Shown one piece after another: positions 41,054 to 49,734 of a stretch of 64,000 bases of DNA. Made by a program: the position numbers and the translations under genes. Source of the DNA: VAZQ01 sp963841105 (GTDB lineage Bacteria; Pseudomonadota; Alphaproteobacteria; Rhizobiales; Xanthobacteraceae). The first letter of the stretch is position 1, and every line of letters starts with the position of its first letter. The DNA is taken from the NCBI GenBank assembly GCA_963841105.1, contig CAWJCB010000035.1, positions 124,001 to 188,000 on the forward strand, read 5' to 3'. The notes below the pieces were generated by a model. It was not told the DNA's origin and made no database searches. It saw nothing but the letters and a program-made list of their open reading frames with translations.

Positions 41054-41686
41054 CGGGGTCAAAACGAAAATCCCCCCTTTTGGGGGCATGTCGGCTTCCA
41101 CCCGCTGCGGACATTTGGTCGGCAGGAGATGGGCGCAGCCGTGCAGCCGGAATGCTTGATGATTTCCCATGCCTGGAAGCTGATGACGTCGTCGGCGCGC
41201 TCGAATACGCCGCGCTTCGCGCGGATCATCCAGTGATCCGGTCCGGCTGAGCGCGCGATTCAGGTTCTCGTCATTTGCTTGGACTCGCTTTTCTTTTTTG
41301 GTCATCAACGAAATCGGAATTTCCGGCCGGTCCATGCCCGTCCAGATATGAGCTTGGTCATAGAGACAGGGGACCTGCCATTCGAGCAGGACGCAAAGCG
41401 GTCCTCGAAGCGGCGGCGGCGAATGCGTTTCAGTCATTTGAGGCCGCGTAATTTCATCACTGATCTCGGCAACGCGGCGGCCGCAGCCGCGCAGAACCGC
41501 AGGTGAGACGAGAGCCCACCGCGTTTACGCTCGGGCGGCGTCTGACAACAACTGTCATCGACGTATCAGCGAATTGTAATTCCCAGTGTAAGCAAGTTTC
41601 TGCCAACTCATGAGCCAAGGAATGCAACGTCAGCTTTCGCCAGCTGCGGACAAGCTCCCGCAAATGCTGGGGCAGCCTTGTGCCAA
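41054..41686. repeat. Mosaic unit copy 2 (segments C and B, A deleted)
   Basis: Segment C (41054-41505) matches 43513-43964 over 452 bases without a net indel; it joins directly to segment B (41510-41686), which matches 39343-39520. Segment A, present between C and B in the inferred ancestor, is absent. Apart from a DUF433 remnant no gene is recognised in 40952-41813. Confidence 0.9.
41152..41250 (+). pseudogene. DUF433 antitoxin-like fragment
   Basis: MLDDFPCLEADDVVGALEYA followed by ALRADHPV and a stop: the C-terminal 32 residues of a DUF433 domain, typically the antitoxin partner of a DUF5615 PIN-like toxin. The N-terminal half and the toxin are absent. An identical-length copy lies at 43611-43709. 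Confidence 0.6.
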
Positions 41687-41813
41687 GAAGAGACCTGTGC
41701 ACGTGCAGCAATCTGCTTCGACAACCGCGCGCCTTCGAGCAGTTCGAGATCGCCAGCCTGCGGCGGCACGCTCCGATCGTTTGTCGGATATATCTCTGCT
41801 GAAGGAACATTTC

Positions 41814-42188
41814 TCACTGGCAGAACCCTATCTCCGCGCCACCCGCGAAGATCTCGCGGATTTGGGCGAATTTCTCCGCGCTGGCCGTGAAGGAGATTGC
41901 GAACCCATCGGGCGTTCTGAGCGTGAGGATGCGTGTTCGGTCGCCTGCAAGCTCCACCCTCAACATATCGAGCGGGTAAACAACGCGCAGGCCCGGATGG
42001 TTGCCGCGCTGCTGCACCACGGCATCGATCATCTTTGGCAATGTCAGCATAAGTCGGCTGAGACACGTGACCGTGAAATTCAGCGCGATCAGCTCCCCGT
42101 GTCTTTCGACGGCGATGAGGCTCGCGGAAGTGCCATCCGCGCTTGCCTCAAACCGCAACAGATCGCGGATATCAACCCACTTAGACAT
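41814..42188 (-). CDS. Conserved hypothetical protein (124 aa)
   Basis: MSKWVDIRDLLRFEASADGT, then SLIAVERHGELIALNFTVTC and ILTLRTPDGFAISFTASAEK. Compact alpha/beta composition, looks like a real single-domain protein, but I do not recognise the family. Lies between mosaic copies 2 and 3, divergent from the SnoaL gene. Confidence 0.6.
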   Translation of the reverse strand: MSKWVDIRDLLRFEASADGTSASLIAVERHGELIALNFTVTCLSRLMLTLPKMIDAVVQQRGNHPGLRVVYPLDMLRVELAGDRTRILTLRTPDGFAISFTASAEKFAQIREIFAGGAEIGFCQ

Positions 42189-42392
42189 GTTGCAACCTCA
42201 TTGGCGCCTCTGCTGAATGTTGCCGACCCTAATCTTTATCGTCGTAATCGACATTCTCACCCCGTTTCTTGCTTTCAAAACCCATTTCGATACGACAGCA
42301 AGAAACGAAGTGCCCGGTGTCGCGGGGCCGATTATCATTTTTCGCATCATCGAGAGCATTCGATGAACGCAACCACACATTCGGAGTTCAAC

Positions 42393-42842
42393 ATGAGCAA
42401 AGAGTCAGATAACAAGGCGGTAGTCGGTCGGTGGTTCACCGACTTCTGGGGCAAGACCTGCAATCTTGAGATCGTTGACGAAATCGCTGCCCCCGACATG
42501 CTGCTGAAGTATTCGCTGCATGAACCGCGTCGCGGCCAAGATGACATCAAGGCCTTCATGACGGATTTTCGGAAGGCGTTCCCGGATCTCAATTTCTGGG
42601 GGACAGCCGATCTGATTGCTGAAGGCGACTATATCGTCGGGCAGTGGGAAGGGGGCGGCACCCATACCGGGCCTGCATTCCGGGATTTCCTCGTCGGATC
42701 GCTGCCAGCAGCGACGGGCCGCAAAATGCACTTTACTGGTACAACCGTTCTCAAGGTCCAGAACGGCAAAATCCTGCAAGAGATCGGCCTTGACGACGGC
42801 GTTGCCGCGCTCACGCAGCTCGGCCTCCTGAAAGCCGCCTGA
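42393..42842 (+). CDS. SnoaL-like ester cyclase / NTF2-fold protein
   Basis: 149 aa from the ATG at 42393, chosen over 42363 because GGAG sits 6 bases upstream. NKAVVGRWFTDFWGKTCNLE, RGQDDIKAFMTDFRKAFPDL and GRKMHFTGTTVLKVQNGKI match the SnoaL polyketide cyclase-like family. Members range from cyclases to proteins of unknown function. 50 bases upstream of ogt. Confidence 0.85.
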   Translation: MSKESDNKAVVGRWFTDFWGKTCNLEIVDEIAAPDMLLKYSLHEPRRGQDDIKAFMTDFRKAFPDLNFWGTADLIAEGDYIVGQWEGGGTHTGPAFRDFLVGSLPAATGRKMHFTGTTVLKVQNGKILQEIGLDDGVAALTQLGLLKAA

Positions 42843-42892
42843 CAGATCCGGTGTGTCTAGTTCACGATCATCAAAACGAAGGAGAGACTCAC

Positions 42893-43456
42893 GTGACACT
42901 TCATCAAACCACCTCATCTACGCGGCCAGCTGGCGCCGCACGCGCCCTTGACAGGTCCGTGGAAGAACTCGCGTTCACCATCGGCAACACCGAACTTGGC
43001 ATCGTTCTGATTGCTGGCAGCATCGTCGGCGTTTGTTCCATCCTCATGGGTTCGGACGAAGAGGAGCTTTGCGAGGACCTCGCGACGCGTTTTCCGGGCC
43101 ACAAACTCGTCCGCGATGATGCCAAGCTCGCCGGAGACCTTTGTAAGGTGCGGCGATTCATCGAAGCACCAGCCGCTGGCCTCGACCTTGCACTGGATGT
43201 GCGCGGGACGCCGTGGCAGCGCCGCGTATGGTCCGTTCTGCTGGGTGTGCCGGCCGGCGCCACAATTACTTACTCCGCGCTGGCTGCCCGTCTCGGCGAA
43301 CCGGGTGCAGCTCGCGCGGTTGCCCGTGCGTGTGCGGAGAACGCTCTCGCGCTCGCGATCCCTTGCCATCGGGTGATCCGTAAGGACGGCACGCTGTCAG
43401 GCTATCGCTGGGGCGTCGAGCGCAAGCGCGCGCTGCTTGCCAAAGAGGCCGCGTAA
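42893..43456 (+). CDS. ogt: Methylated-DNA-protein cysteine methyltransferase (Ogt/Ada C-domain)
   Basis: 187 aa with a GTG start after GGAGAG. N-terminal Ada-type ribonuclease-like domain, then RGTPWQRRVWSVLLGVPAGA, helix-turn-helix SALAARLGEPGAARAVARAC, and the acceptor Cys in IPCHRVIRKDGTLSGYRWG. Repairs O6-methylguanine by suicide alkyl transfer. Probably co-transcribed with the SnoaL gene. Intact. Confidence 0.95.
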   Translation: MTLHQTTSSTRPAGAARALDRSVEELAFTIGNTELGIVLIAGSIVGVCSILMGSDEEELCEDLATRFPGHKLVRDDAKLAGDLCKVRRFIEAPAAGLDLALDVRGTPWQRRVWSVLLGVPAGATITYSALAARLGEPGAARAVARACAENALALAIPCHRVIRKDGTLSGYRWGVERKRALLAKEAA

Positions 43457-43610
43457 TCTAGGAAAAGCCGCGTTGTGCATCACAGCATTTTGGCCCCACC
43501 CGACTTCCGCTTCGGGGTCAAAACGAGAATCCCCCCTTTTGGGGGCATGTCGGCTTCCACCCGCTGCGGACATTTGGTCGGCAGGAGATGGGCGCAGCCG
43601 CGCAGCCGGA

Positions 43611-43709
43611 ATGCTTGATGATTTCCCCTGCCTGGAAGCTGATGACGTCGTCGGCGCGCTCGAATACGCCGCGCTTCGCGCGGATCATCCAGTGATCCGG
43701 TCCGGCTGA
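43611..43709 (+). pseudogene. DUF433 antitoxin-like fragment, second copy
   Basis: Same 32-residue C-terminal piece as at 41152-41250 (MLDDFPCLEADDVVGALEYA), duplicated as part of segment C. Confidence 0.6.
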
Positions 43710-43950
43710 ACGCGCGATTCAGGTTCTCGTCATTTGCTTGGACTCGCTTTTCTTTTTTGGTCATCAACGAAATCGGGATTTCCGGCCGGTCCATGCCCGT
43801 CCAGATATGAGCTTGGTCATAGAGACAGGGGACCTGCCATTCGAGCAGGATGCAAAGCGGTCCTCGAAGCGGCGGCGGCGAATGCGTTTCAGTCATTTGA
43901 GGCCGCGTAATTTCATCACTGATCTCGGCAACGCGGCGGCCGCAGCCGCG

Positions 43951-44166
43951 CAGAACCGCAGGTGGGACGACGATATCGTCGTCTCTCATCTCGGTGAGGC
44001 GGGGCTTCCCGCGCCCTCCGTGATTCGCTGCGCCAAGATCGCGACGATCGCGGCCCAGGGTGCCGAACGCATTGGCGTCCTTGCACGGAGCGACCGGGGT
44101 AAAGTCACCGCACATCTTGCGCGCATCCTGGCCGACGCAGGCGCGGCAAGGGCGAGGCGGAAATAG
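43951..44166 (+). pseudogene. PemK/MazF toxin 3' fragment
   Basis: Begins QNRRWDDDIVVSHLGEAG and ends ARARRK at 44166, equal to the C-terminal half of the toxin at 38759-39125. The N-terminal half is replaced by segment C, so no toxin can be made. Confidence 0.75.
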
Positions 44167-44410
44167 TCGATCTGCTTTTTCTCGACTGCGAGCCTGACGC
44201 ACACGGCGATCGTCGGATCATTCTTTCCAAGCTCGTCGTCGATGCCGGCGCCACCTTCAACCGGCAGGAGCTCACCGATCCCCGCGCGGAAATACGGGCG
44301 CGCTTCTTCCGACATCATCTTGCAAGCGTCTGGCAGATTGAGCTGGTCACCCGCTTCGGGCAAGCCCGAGCTCGGGAGGGACAGAGAGCCCACCGCGTTT
44401 ACGCTCGGGG

Positions 44411-44607
44411 TCTTGGTTGTGTACCTCGAGCACATGCTCGTGTTCCCATCGCGTGATGCGCCGCTGGGGTGCCGTCGTGCACTGAGACTTGAGCGGGCAG
44501 TGCGGGCATGCCATCGTCCAATAACGGCGCAGCATCTTGCCGTCCTCCTCGTTCGTATAACGATAGGTCAGCTTCTCGCCGGCAGGGCAGCGATAGACAT
44601 CGACCAC
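44411..44607 (-). pseudogene. IS1182-type transposase remnant
   Basis: VYRCPAGEKLTYRYTNEEDG, LRRYWTMACPHCPLKSQCTT and RRITRWEHEHVLE are from the C-terminal zinc-ribbon-containing part of IS1182-family DDE transposases. Only about 62 residues remain; the 5' catalytic part and the extreme C-terminus are gone. It truncates mosaic copy 3 at 44410. Confidence 0.75.
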
Positions 44608-44729
44608 GCCTCACGCACCCCTATGTCAGCTTCCACCGGCTGCGGACATGTCATCTATGAGGCTATCTGCGAGGAGTGCCGCAGACATGCCCGGTGTCCT
44701 TTAATTGCTCCGATTGGCGCGAATGAACC
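44608..44729. other. Short rearranged intergenic stretch
   Basis: Contains GTCAGCTTCCACCGGCTGCG at 44620-44640, nearly the same as a motif in segment C (41090 and 43549), so it is a further scrap of the mosaic unit. No gene. Confidence 0.5.
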
Positions 44730-45524
44730 TCAGGCGAAGGATTGGTAATGCCGTGTCGCATATAAGCAGGCATTCCAAGCAACGGAGACACCGAGGGCAA
44801 CAATGAGGGCTAGGGCTGATCCAAGTGGCACTGCTGTGAGATGCAGCGTTAGCAGCGCTGCGCCAAAACCGGCAAGGCCGGGAACGGCGTTCGCTAGCAC
44901 TGCGGCTGTGGCGGGACCGCCGACGCGGCGATGCAAGATCACCATAATACTTGTGTAGATGATCGGGAATACAGCAAGCACGCCGCTTCCCGTCGGACCA
45001 ATTCGAAAACTTAGGGTCACGACCGCGCCGACCAGCAGCGTCACCATGCCCGCCCTTACCACGAAGTCGTACCAAGGCCGTATCGTCGACGGCATGGGTA
45101 CAAGGCAAAACGGTCTGACGATCCACAAGCAGAGGGCGAAGACAACAAGGTTGAGAACGAATGCCGAGGGGGCACTCCAATGAACAGGACCGAGCGCCAA
45201 AGTGGCTGCGAGCCAAGCCGTAAATGCCAGAGACACGCTGATCCACAGCGAGCGTCGTTGTGCCATCAGTACATAGACCGTTACAAAAACCGCAGTGGCG
45301 GCGTTCAGAGCGAGGCTCACGACGGCGCTCACAGAAATAAAAGTCGCATCGTGATCGAGCGCCAAAAACACGTAAACAGGCCCAGCTGAGACCGGTAGCG
45401 TCGCCACGAGCGCTCCCACCGCGGCGCCCAGTCTTTCGGCGATGATGGTCGCTACGCTCACGAACAGGGCGGTAATCGCCATCTTAGTTGTGAGCGCGAG
45501 CCAAAACATGAGGTCGGGAGACAT
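44730..45524 (-). CDS. Polytopic membrane protein, family not recognised
   Basis: 264 aa with about eight hydrophobic segments, MSPDLMFWLALTTKMAITAL at the start and an internal symmetry of Val/Ala/Leu-rich spans. Conserved-looking motifs include TLPVSAGPVYVFLALDHD and FPIIYTSIMVILHRRVGG. Possibly a transporter or exporter; substrate unknown. Confidence 0.65.
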   Translation of the reverse strand: MSPDLMFWLALTTKMAITALFVSVATIIAERLGAAVGALVATLPVSAGPVYVFLALDHDATFISVSAVVSLALNAATAVFVTVYVLMAQRRSLWISVSLAFTAWLAATLALGPVHWSAPSAFVLNLVVFALCLWIVRPFCLVPMPSTIRPWYDFVVRAGMVTLLVGAVVTLSFRIGPTGSGVLAVFPIIYTSIMVILHRRVGGPATAAVLANAVPGLAGFGAALLTLHLTAVPLGSALALIVALGVSVAWNACLYATRHYQSFA

Positions 45525-45529
45525 AGGAG

Positions 45530-45690
45530 AGCTCGGACAAGCAGGCCAAGGTCAAGAAGCACGCCGCGACGAAAGAAATGTTCGCCGACATTTTGGATAG
45601 ACCGGGAAATCAACCAGAAAAGAGGGGAAGAGAGCCCTCGTCGAGTTGACTGCATTCAGAAAAGACGTGAGACGCGTGCACGCCCAACCG
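45530..45690 (+). pseudogene. dinJ-yafQ remnant, first copy
   Basis: Aligns with the 3' end of dinJ and the 5' end of yafQ at 49640-49785: AAGAAGCACGCCGCGACGAA, GACATTTTGGATAG and CCCTCGTCGAGTTGACTGCA are near-identical to AAGAAGCACGTCGCGACGGA, GACATTTTGGCTAG and CCCTCGTCGAATCGACTGCA. The antitoxin start and the toxin start codon are lost. Ends against the 3' end of the SWIM gene. Confidence 0.75.
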
Positions 45691-45693
45691 CTG

Positions 45694-46554
45694 TCAATGC
45701 GGCGGCCGGATTGCAGGCGCGGCTCGACTCCTGGAACGCGGCCGCAGCTTCTTTGTCGCCGCTGCGCTTACCTTTGCCGGTTTGGCATTTTTCGGTTGTT
45801 TCTCTGATTCGCGCTTCCTCGACGATCGAGGCGCGTCCGGCTCGCCCGACTGAGCCATCTCGATGCCGAACAATGCGGCAACATCGCCGGAGTCGAGACT
45901 CTGCGCCGGCGCAGGAGCATTTGCCGGCAACAAGGCGTGCCCGGCGCGCGCGAGCAACTCATTTTCGTCAACGCCACGCAGCACGAAAAGCAGCTCGGGC
46001 TTCTGGTCCAGCCTCGCTCCGACGCCGTAGAGCACCGCCGCGACATGCTTGCACATATCCGCCCAATCCGGGCAGGAGCAGGCGAGCTTGATTTCCGCCG
46101 GCGACGGAAACAGGCCGTCCCCTTCCCGGCACACGCGGTCCATCACGCCCTTTGCCAGTCGTCCCCGCAGCAGCTCGACCAGCGAATCAATCGATCCAGC
46201 GCAGTCCCGACAGATGGCCTTCCAGCGGCGCGCTGCAACCGGCGCGATGGTCACCTTGATCTTGTAGAGATCGGAGCCGCTGACCAGAGCCACAACCTCG
46301 CCCTTGGCGATCTGCAAATCGAGGACAGAACCGTTGCGGACGTAAGTCCGGCCACGCGGCAAGCGGTTCTCGTAATCGCTGTAGCGCTCGAGATTGGCGC
46401 ACCATGATTCGCCCCAGAAGCTTGTCGCAATCTTTCGACCCTCGATCCGGACCGGCGCGGCGGCTTGGCCGTTCTTCCTCAGCTTCTTGAGCTTGAGCTC
46501 CGAACGCCGCCGCTTCTCCGCCACCGAAACGTAGGGTCGCCATGAGAAGTGCAT
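45694..46554 (-). CDS. SWIM zinc-finger protein
   Basis: 286 aa. N-terminal conserved block (KIATSFWGESWCANLERYSD; RLPRGRTYVRNGSVLDLQIA), then the SWIM motif CSCPDWADMCKHVAAVLYGV at about residues 165-185 (CxC...CxH). The last 60 residues are a basic Lys/Arg/Ser tail. SWIM proteins of this type are the standard partner gene of bacterial SNF2-type helicases. Ten bases downstream of the helicase gene, same transcript. Confidence 0.9.
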   Translation of the reverse strand: MHFSWRPYVSVAEKRRRSELKLKKLRKNGQAAAPVRIEGRKIATSFWGESWCANLERYSDYENRLPRGRTYVRNGSVLDLQIAKGEVVALVSGSDLYKIKVTIAPVAARRWKAICRDCAGSIDSLVELLRGRLAKGVMDRVCREGDGLFPSPAEIKLACSCPDWADMCKHVAAVLYGVGARLDQKPELLFVLRGVDENELLARAGHALLPANAPAPAQSLDSGDVAALFGIEMAQSGEPDAPRSSRKRESEKQPKNAKPAKVSAAATKKLRPRSRSRAAPAIRPPH

Positions 46555-46564
46555 AGCTCATCCG

Positions 46565-49276
46565 TCAGCCCTCCTGCATCGCGGCGGAGAGATCGAGGGC
46601 GACCAGCTTGAGCAATTCGTCATCCCGCATCTCGGTCAGCACCATGTCGGCGCCCGAGGCAAGAAAGTCCCCCGCCAGTTGCTTCTTCGCTTCGATCATC
46701 TGGTCGATCTTGTCCTCCACCGTCCCGCGGCAAATGAACTTGTGCACCAGCACGTTCTTATTCTGCCCGATTCGGAAGGCGCGGTCAGTGGCCTGGTTCT
46801 CAACAGCTGGGTTCCACCACCGATCGAAGTGGATAACATGCGAGGCCGCGGTGAGATTGAGCCCGGCGCCCCCCGCCTTGAGGGAAAGCACGAAGAACGG
46901 GCAGCGCTCGTCGTCCTGGAAGCGCGCAACCAAATCCTTGCGCTTCTTGACCTCGGTCTCGCCATGCAGAATGAGACCTGGCCGCCCGAACACGGAGGCG
47001 AGAAAAGCGGCAAGAGGCGCTGTCGTCTCGCGAAATTGCGTGAAAACCAACGCTTTCTCCTGCCGGGCGGCAAGCACCTCCGCGATATCGCGCAGGCGCG
47101 CGAATTTCCCGCTGTCCTCCTCATTCCACGCGCCATCCCCGAGCCATTGCGATGGATGGTTGCAGATCTGCTTGAATCGCATCAATAACGCCAGAATCAT
47201 GCCCTTGCGCCGCATTCCTTCGGCATCCTCGAGCGCATCCTTGAGGTCCCCCACGGCCTGCTGGTAGAGCGCCGCCTGCTTGCGGCTCAGGGGGCAGAAA
47301 ACGTTGACCTCGGTCTTATCCGGCAGGTCGGCGATGATGGTCTTGTCGGTTTTCAGGCGGCGCAGAATATAGGGGCGCACCAGCTCACGCAGCGGACCGT
47401 AGGGATTTGGCCGGTCAGCGAGACGCTTGATGAAGCCTGCAAACTCTTTGGACGATCCCAAGAGACCCGGATTGATGAAATCGAAAATGGACCAGAGATC
47501 GCCCAGCCGATTCTCGATTGGCGTGCCGGTCAGCGCGATGCGCGCCTCGGCCGGCACCTTCTTCACCAATTTCGTCTGCTTGGCGGCGGGGTTCTTGATG
47601 GCCTGTGCTTCGTCGAGCACCAACAGCCGCCACGGCGTGCTGGCAAGCCAAGGGGTGCGGGTTAGAAACCCGTAGCTGGTGATGACGAGATCGACACCGG
47701 CGAGATCGTCTGATCCATCCATCTTCAACTTGTCCGCTGGCGGCGCCGATGGATGAGCGAGGCTCACTTTAAGGCTGGGCGCAAAGCGCGCGATCTCCGC
47801 GGCCCAGTTCGCGAGCAGCGAAGCCGGCGCCACCAGCAGGCTCGGCTTGTGTCCGTGCTCCGCCTCGTTCTTCAGAACCAGCAAAAGCGACAGGACCTGG
47901 ATGGTCTTGCCGAGCCCCATGTCATCGGCGAGACACGCACCCAGCCGCAGCCGGGTGAGCAGATGGAGCCATTGCATCCCTGCCTGCTGATACGGCCGCA
48001 GTGTGCCGCGCAACGATGGGCCGGGGCCGGAGCGCGAGAGCGTTTCGGGCCGGCGCAGGGCGGCCAGCGTCTGCGCCAGCCACGGGCCAGCCACGGTTTC
48101 ACCCCACGCGGCTTTCGCTTCCCCGGTCGCACCATCACCATCACCATCCATTCCGGCTCCGGCGACCATGCGCATGGCTTCGCCGAACGAGAGGCCATCG
48201 CTGGCCGCGCGGCGCTCAATAGCCTCGAACTGATCCATGGTCCGGCGCAGCCGGTCATGATCGATCTCGACCCATTTTCCGCGAATCAGCGCCAAGCCGT
48301 CGGTTTGCGCCAGCAGCTTCTTGATCTCGCTCGCCGAGAGCCTTTCGCCATCGAGCGTTATCTCCATCTGGAAATCGAGCAGCGCACTCATTCCCAGCTG
48401 CGACGGCGGCTTGCCGCCGATAGTGGCTTTCACCGCGGGTCGTGGCGGCCGATTCATGCGCCATTGCGCCGGCATGCGAATGACCACACCGGCATTTTCG
48501 ATCGCCGGAACGTCTCTCAGGAGTTGCAGCGCCTGTTGTGGACTCCAGCGCAACGGGTGAAAGATAGCGCCGCCATCGACCATCGATTTCAGCCATGGGC
48601 ATCTCTCCGCCGCCCGCTGCACCGGCATCAGAAGCGAGAGCAATCGCTCGCGGTTTTTCGCGCCGGCATATTCCTGCAAGGCCTTGCCAAGCGGCAGATG
48701 CTGCGCCTTGGCCTGAGCTGAAAGTCGGGTTGTGTAGGTCGCAAGAAATGCGAATGGAGCGGTTTCGTCCTTTCTGTTCTCCGCAAGATTGAAATGGACC
48801 CGCCCGACAAGATTCCATGCCGGATTGCGGGCTTTGAGAAAACTCTGCACGGACAACCCGGATTGCGCCAACTCGACGTTGAAAGCGCCATCCATCGTTC
48901 GCCAGTGATCGGCCAATACATCCGCGGTCAGATACTCCGCGCCCATCATCGGCGGAGCGGATGACGCCATCTTGTCCAACTCTCCCTGCGAGGGAGTTGG
49001 AACCGGTGAAACGCGGGCTGCCTCGCCGATATCGCCAAGCGCACACACCGCGCTCACGTAACGGGTCGCCAATTCGCGCCAGTATGAAAGGGTCGCCGGC
49101 AGAGCCGTTCCCGCTTCATCGGCCGCCAGGCACAAGAGACCGTGACCCGCCCCTCGCGCAAACGCCCGGCACAGACGCGAGCTCTGATCAGGCAGAGCCA
49201 ATTCATCCCCGATTTGCGAGTCCGTCTGCTCGAGCGTCAGCAATCCATGCGGCGTGAGAGCGATTGCAAGATGCAT
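46565..49276 (-). CDS. SNF2-family DNA translocase/helicase
   Basis: 903 aa. N-terminal 430 residues of unclear fold, then the SNF2 ATPase: DDMGLGKTIQVLSLLLVLKN (Walker A), LVLDEAQAIKN (DEAQ), LTGTPIENRLGDLWSIFDFI (motif III/IV), and the helicase C domain with VFTQFRET and SLKAGGAGLNLTAASHVIHF, WWNPAVENQATDRAFRIGQN. ATP-driven double-strand DNA translocase of the Swi2/Snf2 group. With the SWIM protein it probably acts in DNA repair or chromatin/transcription remodelling; no defence partner (nuclease, protease) is present. The stretch around residue 376 (DGDGDGA) is a short Asp-Gly repeat. Confidence 0.93.
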   Translation of the reverse strand: MHLAIALTPHGLLTLEQTDSQIGDELALPDQSSRLCRAFARGAGHGLLCLAADEAGTALPATLSYWRELATRYVSAVCALGDIGEAARVSPVPTPSQGELDKMASSAPPMMGAEYLTADVLADHWRTMDGAFNVELAQSGLSVQSFLKARNPAWNLVGRVHFNLAENRKDETAPFAFLATYTTRLSAQAKAQHLPLGKALQEYAGAKNRERLLSLLMPVQRAAERCPWLKSMVDGGAIFHPLRWSPQQALQLLRDVPAIENAGVVIRMPAQWRMNRPPRPAVKATIGGKPPSQLGMSALLDFQMEITLDGERLSASEIKKLLAQTDGLALIRGKWVEIDHDRLRRTMDQFEAIERRAASDGLSFGEAMRMVAGAGMDGDGDGATGEAKAAWGETVAGPWLAQTLAALRRPETLSRSGPGPSLRGTLRPYQQAGMQWLHLLTRLRLGACLADDMGLGKTIQVLSLLLVLKNEAEHGHKPSLLVAPASLLANWAAEIARFAPSLKVSLAHPSAPPADKLKMDGSDDLAGVDLVITSYGFLTRTPWLASTPWRLLVLDEAQAIKNPAAKQTKLVKKVPAEARIALTGTPIENRLGDLWSIFDFINPGLLGSSKEFAGFIKRLADRPNPYGPLRELVRPYILRRLKTDKTIIADLPDKTEVNVFCPLSRKQAALYQQAVGDLKDALEDAEGMRRKGMILALLMRFKQICNHPSQWLGDGAWNEEDSGKFARLRDIAEVLAARQEKALVFTQFRETTAPLAAFLASVFGRPGLILHGETEVKKRKDLVARFQDDERCPFFVLSLKAGGAGLNLTAASHVIHFDRWWNPAVENQATDRAFRIGQNKNVLVHKFICRGTVEDKIDQMIEAKKQLAGDFLASGADMVLTEMRDDELLKLVALDLSAAMQEG

Positions 49277-49344
49277 TGGCGCGCGCGCTCTCCTAGAATT
49301 GGTCCTGGCCTCGTCCCAGTCGCGATCGGCTGTAGCGATCGGCC

Positions 49345-49402
49345 TTGCGTCACGGAGAATGCTGATTATACTTCGTTATGTACCACGAATGTGATACATA
49401 AC
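49345..49402 (+). promoter_or_regulatory. Promoter and operator of the dinJ-yafQ module
   Basis: TTGCGT at 49345-49350, 16-base spacer, TATACT at 49367-49372. Overlapping the expected start of transcription is a near-perfect dyad: GTTATGTA (49375-49382) and TACATAAC (49395-49402) with inner CAC/GTG arms, 11 of 12 positions paired. The position and symmetry are those of a toxin-antitoxin autoregulatory operator bound by DinJ. Confidence 0.75.
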
Positions 49403-49428
49403 CAGCATAGCATAGAATCACAAGACGG

Positions 49429-49734
49429 ATGAGCATGAGCAAGACCGGTTACATCACCGCGCGGGTCGAGCCGAAACTCAAGGCATCGGCCAGCCGCGTG
49501 CTGACCAAGATCGGGGTAAGCACCTCCGACGCCATCACGATGTTCCTGCGACAGGTTGTCCTGCGTCAGGGCATGCCCTTCGACGTTGCCGTGCCGAACG
49601 CTCAGACCCGGCGGGCGATCGAGGAATTGGAGAATCCGGACAGGCGGGCGAAGCTCAAGAAGCACGTCGCGACGGAAGAAATGCTGGCCGACATTTTGGC
49701 TAGATCCGCAAAATCGACAAAAAAAAGGGTATGA
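49429..49734 (+). CDS. dinJ: DinJ/RelB-type antitoxin
   Basis: 101 aa (or two residues shorter from the ATG at 49435). Ribbon-helix-helix SKTGYITARVEPKLKASASR and VGVSTSDAITMFLRQV-like segment (IGVSTSDAITMFLRQVVLRQ) is the DinJ DNA-binding fold; the C-terminal part (LENPDRRAKLKKHVATEEML) would wrap the toxin. Ends with an ATGA overlap with the toxin gene. Intact and preceded by an operator. Confidence 0.92.
   Translation: MSMSKTGYITARVEPKLKASASRVLTKIGVSTSDAITMFLRQVVLRQGMPFDVAVPNAQTRRAIEELENPDRRAKLKKHVATEEMLADILARSAKSTKKRV

Larger units (their letters stand above)
43513..44410. repeat. Mosaic unit copy 3 (segments C and A)
   Basis: C (43513-43964) followed by A (43948-44410); overlaps at the shared GCGCAGAACCGCAGGTG junction. 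It ends abruptly at an IS1182-type transposase fragment. Segment B is missing. Confidence 0.9.

Noticed and set aside
41000..41437. 145-codon leftward frame in segment C (also at 43480-44202)
   Set aside because: Present in both copies only because the DNA is duplicated; Arg/Pro-rich, no recognised homology, and the opposite strand carries the DUF433 remnant.
48124..48146. CACCATCACCATCACCATCC looks like an affinity-tag (His) run
   Set aside because: On the coding (minus) strand it encodes the Asp-Gly repeat DGDGDG of the SNF2 protein; there is no sign of engineered DNA.
46565..49276. SNF2 helicase as part of a DISARM or similar defence system
   Set aside because: No DUF1998, methyltransferase or phospholipase D gene adjacent; only a SWIM protein, which fits the widespread SNF2-SWIM pair.
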